Below, one piece after another: positions 10,926 to 21,259 of a stretch of 64,000 nt of DNA (position 1 is the first letter of the stretch; each line of letters opens with the position of its first letter). Made by a program: the position numbers and the translations under genes. This DNA is from Peltaster fructicola (taxonomy: Eukaryota > Ascomycota > Dothideomycetes), in NCBI GenBank assembly GCA_001592805.2, contig CP051140.1, positions 124,001 through 188,000 on the forward strand. The letters run 5' to 3'. The notes beneath the pieces are model-generated. The model searched no databases. It was not told the DNA's origin and saw nothing but the letters and a program-made list of their open reading frames with translations.

Positions 10926-12061
10926 TCACCTCCACCGAGTGACGATGTGCACTCCAAGTTCCAAAGGCTGAGCTCCGAAGACCCAGTCAGTAACGATACC
11001 GGTTGCTGTCAGATCTGTGATGTAGATTGGCAGAGAGATGCTAAACCACAGCACAATCCAGGCGTACCCAATAGCATGAGAGCGAGGTCCAGCACCGCCA
11101 GTCCATTTCAGCACAGCGTCCTCGAGTGTGATTGCCAGAGGCTGCAGCATAAAGAAGCTGAACTCATGCATGACCGAGTGACGAGTGGTGAACATCTGAT
11201 ACTGGTGGAAGAAGCAACTGATGCCGAAAGAGATGAAGAGCTGTGCTGAACCGGAAAATGTGCTGCCCTTCCTGATGCCAAGCAGTCGAGTAAGTCTCAG
11301 CGCAGGCTGCGATAGCATTCGACGCATAGATTGGTGGTATACGGCACTGTAACGTCAGTGTATACGACACCAGTAAGACTCACATACCTCCACATTCGGC
11401 GGACAGTCCATGCATCCTTGAGAGATCCCATGAGCGGTGGCCATTCCCAGGGCTCGCATATCCTCAGTGCGATGGTAAGAGCTGCTACGACACTGTAGGC
11501 GCAATTCAATCGATCCCAGACCCAGATAGCACCTGACCAGCCGACTATAGCATTTGCGAGTAAGCCTTGACCTTCAAGACTCGCTCCTAAGATGATCAGC
11601 ATGACTACAGACTGCGCATAGTAGAATATCGCCCATTGAGCATGCTGCCAGGCATTAGAATGACCCGGTGGCACGTCCTTGATCTGCCAATTCCAACCAA
11701 TACCACGCTGGGTAGGCAGCATGAGTCTGAACGCCCAGGCGAGCCTCTGGTAGATTGTCAACGCCTCCCAGCGCTTGCCTTGGAATGCTGGAGCGCCATC
11801 ACCCTCTCGTGGAGTGCAGAGGACGAAGTCGATGTACCATAGTAGCATTGCGAAGACAGGTCCACTGTTGTAGTAGTCGGATGAGGCATCTCCGAAAGTG
11901 TAGCAAGGTAGCAGTAGACAGAGCACGAGCAGAGCTGCACCATTGAGGAACTTGATGAGGTGGTTTTGCTTGACGAGGAATGGCGTGATCGAGAGGACCA
12001 TGCACGCGGGCAGGAAGAGCGAAGGAACGGGAGTCCTCTCGTCGAGTGCTGGGTATATCAT
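10926..12061 (-). CDS. Wax-synthase-type membrane-bound O-acyltransferase
   Basis: There are two exons, 12061-11388 and 11346-10926, with a 41-nt intron at 11347-11387 (donor GTATGT, branch CTGAC, acceptor CAG), giving about 364 residues. Several hydrophobic helices are present (N-terminal LFLPACMVLSI, ALLVLCLLLPC, then AIVGWSGAIWVWD and the C-terminal half). The catalytic region has RRMW then YHQSMRRML and a CFFHQY motif, whose histidine matches the invariant His of the wax synthase/MBOAT branch. Family members in fungi transfer acyl or acetyl groups to alcohols, often in terpenoid or lipid tailoring (Tri7-like and related acetyltransferases). No terpene cyclase or polyketide synthase lies in the window, so its substrate is unknown. 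It is convergent with the HET-NACHT-ankyrin gene, with about 230 bases between them. Confidence 0.8.
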
Positions 12062-12332
12062 TGCGCCGCTCTCGTCTATGGTGGTATGGATTGTATGGAG
12101 ACTCGACGTGAAGTGTAGAGTGGAGCTGACTCGGATGCGCCGGCTAGTTGCCGATCATAGCAGACTTTGCGCTCATTGTAAGCTCTGAATAGTGGTGCGA
12201 AACGTCGATGGAAGACAGATTCTTGTTACTCTCGATTTGGAAATGAGTGATGATCTCCGCTCGAGCTGGAACAGGTGGCGTCAATGTGAGAGCTGGTTCT
12301 TTCGACGATAGCCATGTGGACGACGAGGCAGC

Positions 12333-12595
12333 TCAATAGTAGCTTGGGATGTAGCCTGGATCGCCCTCTGTGCAGCTATTGTAGAAGAAGACGTTGCAAT
12401 CATTGACACACTTGCGACGGAAATCAGCCTGGTCTGCAACAGAAATTCGAACCAGCTTACCTCAGGCTCCTGCACGTTCTTGTGATTGCATGGGTAATGC
12501 TGTCCTCTCGCATTGCAGGTATTGTTGTTGAGGCAGGCGAACTGGCACACTCGATCGAAGCATGTACCTTTCTTGGCCGCGGAGACTGGAAGCAT
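12333..12595 (-). CDS. Small cysteine-rich protein, possible secreted effector-like gene
   Basis: Two exons are proposed, 12595-12461 and 12410-12333, with a 50-nt intron at 12411-12460 (donor GTAAGC, acceptor AAG). Splicing gives about 70 residues with eight cysteines, five in exon 1 (CFDRVC, FAC, NTC, YPC) and three in exon 2 (CVNDC, NSC). It ends in a short GDPGYIPSYY tail. The even cysteine number and the spacing look like a disulfide-rich secreted protein. The ATG at 12595 gives no convincing signal peptide by itself. The frame is open upstream with a hydrophobic stretch (TLPLGLTSAM, then LPVSAA) that would suit a signal sequence if a short 5' exon exists, so the start is unsettled. I do not recognise the family. 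The gene model is read from splice logic only. Confidence 0.5.
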
Positions 12596-13904
12596 GGCGC
12601 TCGTCAAGCCGAGGGGTAGGGTGCTGTCCTCATGGTCGGCAATGATACGCTGTTCCTTTCGCTAGCCAGAAACGAAGTTTTCTCAATGTTGTCTCAATCA
12701 TGTCACCATCGAGGTCGAGCAGTGTCTTGTAGCTGGAGCATACGATGAGCGGAGTAGCCTAGGATAGTGACGGAGATCTCTAGATGCTGATCGGCGGCCA
12801 CCTCAGAACAAGTCTGGAGATCATTGTGTCCAACAGAGATGTGCCCAGGCGCCATGCAAGCAGTCCGAGGTGTAGCTCACTTTTGGCACAGGCTTGCTGC
12901 GAGGCCCAGCTGCAGGATGGGAGCTTTAGAAGTCGAGTACGGTGTCTCGTGTCGGCTCTGCAGAGATGTAGACTGCTGTTTATAGCTCGAGGTCATAGTG
13001 CTCCTGCCCTCGCCATGGCTGCGTCGTTTCGATGTGCGCAGAATGCCTTCACTTTGATAACACTCGAACTATCTCCTACTTCAATGCTTGTGCTCTGTCT
13101 ACCTATGCGCTGTCTTGGCACTAAAGGCACGATAACGTGCGTCAGCAGATCAGTGCTCAGTAGACATGCATGCGTACAGTGCTGTGACACAGCCGTCGGA
13201 AATGTAATATTGGTTCGCGCGTATCGTCTAGCACTGTACCGCCATTGTCGGGGCTATGCCAGGGCCACGATGGCGTACCAGCATAGACTATAAGCTCGCG
13301 CTTGTTTAGAGATGATGTCGATAGTAGTTGCGTATCCGGTCCGCGAAAGAAGGGTGGGAGACTGACCGCATCCTGCCTGAGTCCTCCTCAGAAAGCAACA
13401 CACGCGGTGGTCTGTGCAGGTTCCACCAATTCGCGCTGCTTTGGTTGTTCAGCACCTCACTGTCTGCAGTCTTCATCTGCTATCGTGGTACTGCAACCGC
13501 GCGACCACCACCGAGCCGACAGACCAGCCATCGAAGTAAATTGGCCAAGAAGTGCGTCCATCTCGCTAAGCTCACTGATAGACGGCACGAGTGTCGATGC
13601 CTATGCCAACACCCACCTAGCTGATATGCTACCATCACGATGGACCTCTTTGCGCCGATGTCTTAAGCTGCACAGCAATGTCAATACAATACCGAATGAA
13701 GAGTAGGCAGTGTGTTGGGCAGTTGTTTTGCCATGCGTGAAATCAACAACAAAGGCCGGTTTTATATACCAACACCTCCTACACATCGGCGCCAGGACAA
13801 ACCTACGATACTGTAAAGCTGTACACAATAGCTCAGTGCATAAAAGGTGAGCTGACTACCACCCATCCACTACATTTCATTACTCAAGAATTCTCACATA
13901 CATC
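12596..13904. other. Intergenic stretch, no gene supported
   Basis: Several overlapping ORFs occur on both strands, but all have biased, non-protein-like composition. Bases near 13838 (CATAAAAG) are a plausible TATA element for the esterase gene that starts at 13905. Confidence 0.4.
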
Positions 13905-14732
13905 ATGCTCACCTCATTCTTTGTCTCCTCCCTTATCGCAGCTCTGGCCTCAGCCTCACCACTCCCAGCTGACAGCGCCACCAGCGTGCCTCTTGTTGCC
14001 AGTCTCGGCTCGTCATACTCAGCAGGTCTGGGTCTTGCAGAGAGCTATGGCAACGTTCTCGCAGATATGCTCGCACAGCAGGCTGGTCTCAAGACACCAT
14101 ACAATAACTACAACAACTATGCTGTGAGCGGCAGCAACTCCACCGCAGTCCCAGACGCCGCCAAGCAGCTTGGCAAGAAGAAGTATGCCGCTGTAGTCAT
14201 GACCACAGGCGGTAACGATCTGAATTATGTCGCCTGCTTGGGCAAGGAGTACAAGGCGTGGTGCGGCAAGACGATTAGTAAGGACGAGTTCGTTGATCGA
14301 TACACAAAAGCTCTTGAGGCTATCCTTGCCAATGTCGGTGATGCGAAGAATCCGATTTACGTCGTCACTTACACAGAGGCTCTGGGCTCAAAAACCAAAT
14401 GCGCATCCACCAACGACAAGAATGCGCTGTGCAATATCACTCCACAGCAAGAAGACGTAGCCAAGGGCATCTACACTAATCTGGTAGACTGGACTGTCAC
14501 AGCATTCAACCAGTTCAAGACAGCTCACCCTGAGGCAAACCCGAAGATGATCACCATGCGCGACTACAGCAAGGACAAGCATGACATCGACTCGCAGGTG
14601 CCATGGATCAACGGCTCTGAGGATGTGCCGAAGAACGGCGGAGCGAATTGGCATCCTAACACAACTGGAGCCAAGTTCATCGCTCAGGTCATCTACAATG
14701 ATATCAACGGCAAGCCTGCTCCGTCGAGCTAG
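13905..14732 (+). CDS. Secreted SGNH/GDSL-family esterase
   Basis: The single exon encodes 275 residues from a true ATG. Residues 1-17 are a signal peptide (FFVSSLIAALASAS). The SGNH blocks are recognisable. Block I is SLGSSYSAG near residue 35, with Ser in place of the usual Asp of GDS. Block II is AVSGSNS near residue 73, block III is GGNDL near residue 102, and block V is NWHPNTTG near residue 255, giving the catalytic His. The last block normally reads DxxH, and here the residue three before His is Gly, so the Asp may come from elsewhere. Four cysteines could form two disulfides. Fungal secreted GDSL enzymes de-esterify plant wall polymers or lipids; the substrate cannot be read from sequence. 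A TATA-like CATAAAAG lies about 65 bases upstream. Confidence 0.85.
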   Translation: MLTSFFVSSLIAALASASPLPADSATSVPLVASLGSSYSAGLGLAESYGNVLADMLAQQAGLKTPYNNYNNYAVSGSNSTAVPDAAKQLGKKKYAAVVMTTGGNDLNYVACLGKEYKAWCGKTISKDEFVDRYTKALEAILANVGDAKNPIYVVTYTEALGSKTKCASTNDKNALCNITPQQEDVAKGIYTNLVDWTVTAFNQFKTAHPEANPKMITMRDYSKDKHDIDSQVPWINGSEDVPKNGGANWHPNTTGAKFIAQVIYNDINGKPAPSS

Positions 14733-15670
14733 ATTGGTGCATCAGGTTGGGCTATCACAAGTGCAATAAACAATTCTACAAGACATTCCGTACCATTCGT
14801 CCACGTTCAACCTCTGCTATCTTCCAAGACCATTCCATGCCGTGCTCACCACCACTTCCTCCGATTCTAGTGTCAAGCACAAGCCCATAACGTTTCTAAC
14901 ATTGAGATCTAGCATTGGCATGGTTATGCAGAACGACTGCTGAGCTCTTCCACATCGCGAAAGACTACTCCACAGAGCGTCCATGCTATCTTAATGCATA
15001 CGGCGCAAGAGTCCCTTCAGCCAACGAAGCTGCCATGCTCTCGTCATGCAAATGTGCTGTTCTCGCCGTCGGGTCTCCGAATCTGCTCAATATCAAGATG
15101 CTTCAGCCTTTTTAACCATGTCGACACCCGGCGTGCGTCCGTAAGGGCAAAGTCCAAGCAGTCGCGGATCATTATCGAATATACACGGGCTGCTCCAATG
15201 GTCTTGCGGGATCATCACTGCTTAGTGTGTGACAGAGCAAATTCTCGCCCGGTGCTGTTAATCTTGGTCAGCGCTAGGTCAGCTAGTGGGATCCTTGCAC
15301 GAAAATAGCGATCTTTTCTTAGCACTCCAGCCGCTTCTACTACTTTGAACAGCTCTGATTGGAGTACTCCCTTATAGCTATAGGGCTACAGAAAGTATAG
15401 CTGTTCATCTCGTGGTCTAGCTCGACACTTTGCTGATAAGGATTTGAGACCTTGCAGATTAGACTCGTATACGGACGCACAACCTCAACAGCAATGCGAC
15501 TTCAGCCCCCAAAGTTGACTTAGAGAGCTGGGGCGAAAGCACATGGGCTGTGCATATAAGGTCAGTATGCCTGGACGTAAGGATGCTCAACAGACATCCT
15601 CAAGAATACTCATCAGAAGCAATCATACAACTACCAAATCATCACAGCTTTCATTCTCCATATCACAGCA
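14733..15670. other. Intergenic stretch, no gene supported
   Basis: Nothing protein-like was found. A TATA-like CATATAAGG at about 15552-15560 lies 110 bases upstream of the small ORF that starts at 15671. Confidence 0.4.
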
Positions 15671-15886
15671 ATGGCTTTCAACTTCAAGAGAGAGATCAAC
15701 ACTCCACGAGGACTCTCTACGAGCACCTCCGCAGCATCACTCAGATCTGCTGCATCACGCACGTCCGCAACATCCACAACATCGACAAGCAGTGATGCTA
15801 CAACCAAGTCTCGCAAGGGCAGAAAGACACAGATCGCCATGCAATCACTGGCGTTGCTCAGCTTGGCCTTTGGCATGAAGTTGTGA
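15671..15886 (+). CDS. Small Ser/Thr-rich hypothetical protein
   Basis: The ORF encodes 71 residues from a true ATG that sits in a clean CAGCA-ATGG context. The N-terminus is MAFNFKRE, followed by a Ser/Thr/Ala-rich middle (residues 16-45), a basic patch KSRKGRK and a hydrophobic end (SLALLSLAFGMKL). A TATA-like element sits about 110 bases upstream. The basic-then-hydrophobic tail might bind membrane. I do not recognise it, and a spliced continuation cannot be excluded. It ends one base before the end of the minus-strand ORF at 15888. Confidence 0.45.
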   Translation: MAFNFKREINTPRGLSTSTSAASLRSAASRTSATSTTSTSSDATTKSRKGRKTQIAMQSLALLSLAFGMKL

Positions 15887-15887
15887 T

Positions 15888-16262
15888 CTATGAAGCTGTT
15901 AAGACATTTCCAACATACTTCCAGCCTTTGTACTGAGCACACTGGAGAGCAGCATTCCATAAAACTGCAAGAGTGGAAACTTTTAGTGCGACTGCGACAT
16001 ATCCATCCATCAAGAATACCACAGGTGAAGAGCCGCTGTCCTGTACAGCAAGGTTGATACCAGCCACGAAGGCCTCCTGAAGGCAAGACTGGGACGATGC
16101 CTTCCGTGGCCATGCCGACAACCGGTCACCGAATAGCACTTCAAGCAATACGATTGCCGAAACGCTACGAACCTCAAGGTCCTCGAAGAAGGCCTGACAG
16201 CACATCACAAGATACCCCAGCTGCGTCCACGAGACGACAACACTCACTATAGCGACCTCCAT
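15888..16262 (-). CDS. Hypothetical small hydrophobic protein
   Basis: The ORF encodes 124 residues from a true ATG. The N-terminus is hydrophobic (IVSVVVSWTQLGYLVMC), followed by an amphipathic middle and a second hydrophobic stretch (VALKVSTLAVLWNAAL). No motif is recognised. It is tail-to-tail with the small ORF on the other strand, with only one base between the stop codons. That is tight for two real fungal genes and means one of the two may be spurious. Confidence 0.35.
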   Translation of the reverse strand: MEVAIVSVVVSWTQLGYLVMCCQAFFEDLEVRSVSAIVLLEVLFGDRLSAWPRKASSQSCLQEAFVAGINLAVQDSGSSPVVFLMDGYVAVALKVSTLAVLWNAALQCAQYKGWKYVGNVLTAS

Positions 16263-16446
16263 TCGCAGTCACAACGGCAAAGACAGCAGCTAGAAACCAC
16301 CATTATAGATCCAATAGTCATAGAGAGCACTACACACAGCTCATTCCAAGCAACGAATATAGATTCACAAGTGCAAGTCTTCAGTAATCTAAATCTCCTT
16401 TCACATCGACAGTGTTAGTGACTGCTTCATCCACTCGCAACCTCTT

Positions 16447-19400
16447 TCACTTGTTGGCGCATATCATGCCAGCCGTAGATATCGTCAAACAACCATTAAG
16501 CAAACCGCTGTTCTGACCAACAATAAGAACTCCCACACCTACAATCTTTGCAGTACCACCTTTGGGGTAGAGAATCTTTGCGCTCGCATACGAGATATTA
16601 GCAATTCTGGCAAAGGAAGTCGCAGTCAGCCCAACAGAGTCGCTGGCCTTCCGTTTGTCACCGAGCATGACAAAATTGCCTATCGAAGGCGCAAGATTGG
16701 CCATTTGAAGGACGATCGTCAGCGCTGGACTGACATTTTCCTTCCAGATCGTGTTGTCCTTTAGCAGTGGCGTTTTACCTACAATGGTAACCAGTATGCC
16801 CATATCAGCAACGACCTGCGACATGATCGCTTCCCATGTTCCAGTCTGATCGAAGGAGAGGATAATATTCGGTAGCAGACCCAGGATGGTGCTGATCGCC
16901 TCCGTAATTTGCCATGGTGTGGAAAGCGGTATCAGTTTGCCGCTCTCATCTTTCTCTAGCTCGAGATTGAACTGCTCAATGGGCGCTTGGAGCCCAGCGT
17001 TGACGGCACTGAAGAACCTGCCGATGATGTTGAATACTCGATACGTGGCTGTCCAGTCGCCGGTCGAGGGCGCTGTGGAGCTAGCGGGTGTTGTACCCGC
17101 GTCAGTAGATGCGGTAGCAGCAGCGACAGGTGCCGTAACAGCAACAGCTGCTCGGCTTTGATTCATTTTTGCGTGGATCAGAGGACCTGTCGAGCTGCTT
17201 GACTCTCGATGGACGATATCCTTGAACGTCTGGAAGTCCGTAGCATTAATCATCGTAGCTGTGGTTGCGTTATCGGGGAAAGGCGCTTCTCGAGCGGCAA
17301 TCTTGTACATGATAGTCGCTGGTATGGCCATGACAAGCACAACTATGTCGAGCACGCTTGGGTCTGAACTAGTGATTTGCTTGTAAAGAGGTCCCAGGAT
17401 GGGGATGTCGATTGGTGCATCCAGAATATTGAATGCTGCCTCCGTAAGACTCTTGATAATGTCCAAGACCTTGACGAGAATGTTCTTGGCTGACTTCAAC
17501 AGCAGATCACTAACAATGCCAATCAGCCGTTTGGAGACCTGAAGTGGAGTGAGGTCGTGGTATTGATCGACGATTTGCGTGCGGATTTGATTGATCATCG
17601 TCTCTGCAAAATTGAGTTCATTTTCTGCGAGAGCTCTCTAAGTCCTTAGCACAGCTTCGAGACTACCAAGTACCGAAGTACTGTTATCAGTCTCGACTGT
17701 TCTGGCATTTGACATGTTCGACTTGACGTGATTGATTCCCCAGTGGCACTGCGGGCTTGATGAGCCGTCATCAGGATCTTTGGATGCAGTGTAAGATCCG
17801 ACCTTGATACCAGGATCTGTGACATCAGTGAGAGCATTGAGTCTGCCCTCGAGGCCCTCAAACATAGTGGAGATCTTCTCCTCCATCGTCTCGATGGAGG
17901 CGAAGCTCTTTCGGACGTACTGCTTGACAAGGTTCTTCATCACTTGATGCGTTCGCACGATGTCCTTCCAACCGAAGATGAAGCCCAGCCATGCTACCAG
18001 ATCGTCCCAGAGGACTTTGAGCTGGGTGAAGACCCAATTGAGGGCGTGAGCAATAGCGGCCTTGCAATCCAGGAGTGCATGGTAGACGACGTCGCCGATC
18101 TTGGCAAAGACATGGTAGACGCCATCGACAATGCGAACGACAACTGAACGCAATCCAGTAAGAAGCTCATTGCCGAGCATTTTGAAGAAGTCCCCGATCT
18201 TGACCCAGGTAGACTTCTCTGGAGTGCTAACGGTTTCGTTCTTGGTGCTGCGCAAGCGTTGCGTCGAGGAGTCGGCAGACAGCGTGAGAACGTGTGTACC
18301 TACACTGGTCAGCAAACCTACCTTTGACGAACAGTACCACATACCTGCTGTAGAGCTGAGCGATTGCGGCGCTGCAGACTGAGCTTTCACCGCCGTACCA
18401 TCGGCTGGCAACCCTGTACCGACCTCACAGAACTGCTTGATGGCCTGAGCACCAGCGTCTCTGTCATCATCATTCACGGAAGAGGCCAGCAGTGACTTGG
18501 TATTGCCAGCTTCGTCTTCTACGTGTACAGCTGCGAGGTCTGCACCGTTCTGAATTGCCGCCAACCTCTGCACAACACCGGCCGTTGGATCAATCAAGCT
18601 GGTGCTCCCAGCCAGAGAGACGTTGTAGCACACTGCAGCGAACGAGTCTGTTTGTTGAACGATGGCGACTCCACCAGTGCCGTCTGTCTTGACAATGACT
18701 GGAGTACGAGTGTTGAGAACGTAGTAGGTATCGTTAATGTAGACGGGTACTGGACTGACTGACGTCAAGCTCACCTCTACATTGGGTTGTGGTAGACGAT
18801 AGTCATCTGTGACCCCGAGCCTGGTTGTATAACTGTCGAACTCCACCATGTCGTTCATATCAGTACTGGGAAGCATGATGTTTCGCTGCCGCCATATAGT
18901 GGTCACTGGATCTTGATCAAGCTCGACGATCTTCTGACCATCTATATGTGCGAAGAGTGTGTGGCTGTTGGTGGACATGCCATTGTAGAAGGCAAATTGT
19001 TCGATACTCGTCAGGAGAACAATTGGAGCCGACCATGACAAGATCGCGGCTTCGCTACCAGTGGGACATGTGGCGTAGAAGAGATTGCCTTGTGGATTAC
19101 GTCCCCAGATAGAAGTGATCGAGCCGCAAGTCATAGCCTGGAGTTGTGAAGCACTGGCAACTAGAGCGCTGTTTATGCAAGGGATAGCGACAGCTCCATC
19201 TGTCTGTGCGTTTGCCGGGTAGACCGAGAGACCTCCAGCATGTGCAACGAACAAAGAGGTGTGCCCAGCATGGTCCATTGTTGAGGTGATACATGTCGAG
19301 CCTCCAGGAAGCGCGAGACGAACCGGACTGGGTGCAGAATCTGGTCGAAAGGCATTGTATAAAGGAGCATAGATGAGCTCCTCTACTCCGTCGATCATGC

Positions 19401-20095
19401 CAAAAGTGTACATGCCTGCAACGCGATCTCTCGCTCTCTGCCCAAGCACACTGCTGATGCTTCCGGCGTCGAGATCGATAGCCAGAAGATGCTGATTCCA
19501 TTGGGGTGTGTTACCAGGAGTGATATAATACCTGTCGAGCGAATTGTTCGTTCCTGGTGTTCGCCAGATGTCTACCACACAGGTGCTGCCGATCTGTGGT
19601 ACGTTGATGATGAAGACGTCTGCTATCTGGATTTTCTTGGATGTTTGGCCGCTTGCATCGAACGGGACATCTGTCCATGTGACAGTCGCGGCAGCGTTGT
19701 GTGCACTATAGTCATTGTCTTGTGAGACAAATAAGTGATCGGTGCCGTTGATGGCCGCCGCCAGAACAAGTGACCACTTGCCGTTGACGGTGTTCTGGGA
19801 CACTGCAAATGCCTTGGCAGTAACACGTGCGTTCGCAAAGAGGCAGAGACCACTGCTTAGATCTGCTCGATCCCAGCCGACGCTCGTGGACTGCACTTCT
19901 TTCGTTGCCCACAACTGTGTAATATCAGTCGAGCTCCTCACAGCGATCTCCCACACTCACAATACCATCCGTACCCAACGAGAGAAAGATAGACGTCTCG
20001 TCGCTACTCTGAATGACATCGAAGTGTCCATTTGGTGCCATGACATCGGCATGTTTCTGGGCCTTCATCCATTGTGACTGCGACGTTAGCTGCAT
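16447..20095 (-). CDS. Large protein with N-terminal propeller-like half and C-terminal helical/hydrophobic half
   Basis: There are four exons: 20095-19961, 19914-18345, 18299-17682 and 17624-16447. The introns are 19915-19960 (donor GTGAGT), 18300-18344 (donor GTATGT, branch CTGAC) and 17625-17681 (donor GTACTT, branch CTAAG, acceptor GCAG). The last intron spans an in-frame TAG that would otherwise split the gene in two. The exon lengths sum to exactly 1167 codons (1166 residues). Residues about 30-480 show repeated beta-strand patterns with DW, WDR and LFVAHAGG motifs, like a six- or seven-bladed propeller or lectin-type fold. Residues about 560-700 are helical and hydrophobic (LDCKAAIAHALNWVF and VAWLGFIFGW). 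The final third has long hydrophobic helices (ILVKVLDIIK, LDIVVLVMAIPATI). No signal peptide is seen. It is divergent from the gene at 21260, with which it may work. I do not recognise a named family. Confidence 0.75.
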
Positions 20096-21259
20096 GATTG
20101 TGAAGCTCTGACAAGTTTGGAGATCTGTATGATGCTGTCGAAGGAGCCGTACATCTTACGATACTTATGCTTGCGTGGACGCGCACTTCATGAAGCAAGC
20201 AGCATCGTGGACAGTCCCAGCTCTTCCTCAGCTTGATGTAACCTCGGAGCACTCTCCATCCTTGCAGCGCTTCAACATGCAAGCTCAGGCTGGCTGAACC
20301 GCGAGAATGATCGTCCGTCTTATCCTGGTGCGTTGCAAGTGATGCAAGGAAGTGGACTAGGCGTGGTTCGAGCATCCAGACCATGAGATGGGGAGAACAC
20401 TAGTTGGCTGGCTTGAAGCCTGACTGCGGTGAATCGTGCTGTTCGACGATAGTGTAAGGTTCACAGCTGTGATTGAGTGCTTCGTGCATGTCAATAAAGC
20501 TTGAGATGGTGTACAAACCAAGAGACAAGTGACGAACGCATGTCCGCTAGCTAGGCATGGTGTAGCATAGAGTGGGCGCATCTACCCTGTGGATGCTGCA
20601 CGCAGGCTAGACTGTCGCTGCTAGTGAATGTGCTGTAGGTATAGCTTCGAATAGAGCGCTGCGTTGATGACCAAGGCGTGCGTAAAGAATGAAGATAGAG
20701 TATCGTTGCGGCTGGAAGGAAGTGATAGCTTCCTATCCGGGGCTAGCCGCTGTGTTCCGGTCCGCTCTAGCTCTTGTCACAGCTAGCCACAATGTGGCTT
20801 GGACGAGCTGTCTTCACCGTTCATTGTAACACCTACATCCTGCTATGACCCCTCGACATAGTCAAGAGCACGCTGCCAATGCAGACACACGGCAACGGCG
20901 ATGGGGCGCTATGCCGTGTACCTCGCTGTACGAGGTTACATGTCGAGCGTCCATAGCTGCACATTGCATGGTTTACAATCACATGAGCCAGCCCATTGTC
21001 CTTACTGGGGAGCGACTCGGTGAGTATCAGCCAGCCAAACAGCTCTCAGCCTCGAGACGATGGCGTTCCAGACTGTCGCCGCACTCAAGCGTCAAGGTAA
21101 CATTGAGCTGTTGACTTACAGAAGATAGACAAACCCAGAGGTCAAGTCCTGTCGCCAACACCGAAGATCAGTCCTATAAAGTCGACGACGATTCCACTCG
21201 ATCTGCCTCGTCATACCACAATCTCCCGCTCAGCTCAATCATACTACCAGCATACAATC
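20096..21259. promoter_or_regulatory. Shared divergent intergenic region
   Basis: About 1.16 kb separates the starts of the large minus-strand gene (20095) and the plus-strand gene (21260). No protein-like ORF lies in it. A TATA element is near 21174. The head-to-head arrangement would allow joint regulation, though no shared operator motif was recognised by eye. Confidence 0.4.
21174..21180 (+). promoter_or_regulatory. TATA box upstream of the 607-residue protein gene
   Basis: The motif CTATAAA lies about 80 bases before the ATG at 21260. The position is right for a short 5' leader. Confidence 0.5.

Noticed and set aside
12784-13293. Plus-strand ORF of 169 codons
   Set aside because: Cys/Arg/Leu-rich without domain pattern, with no supporting promoter, splice sites or conserved motif.
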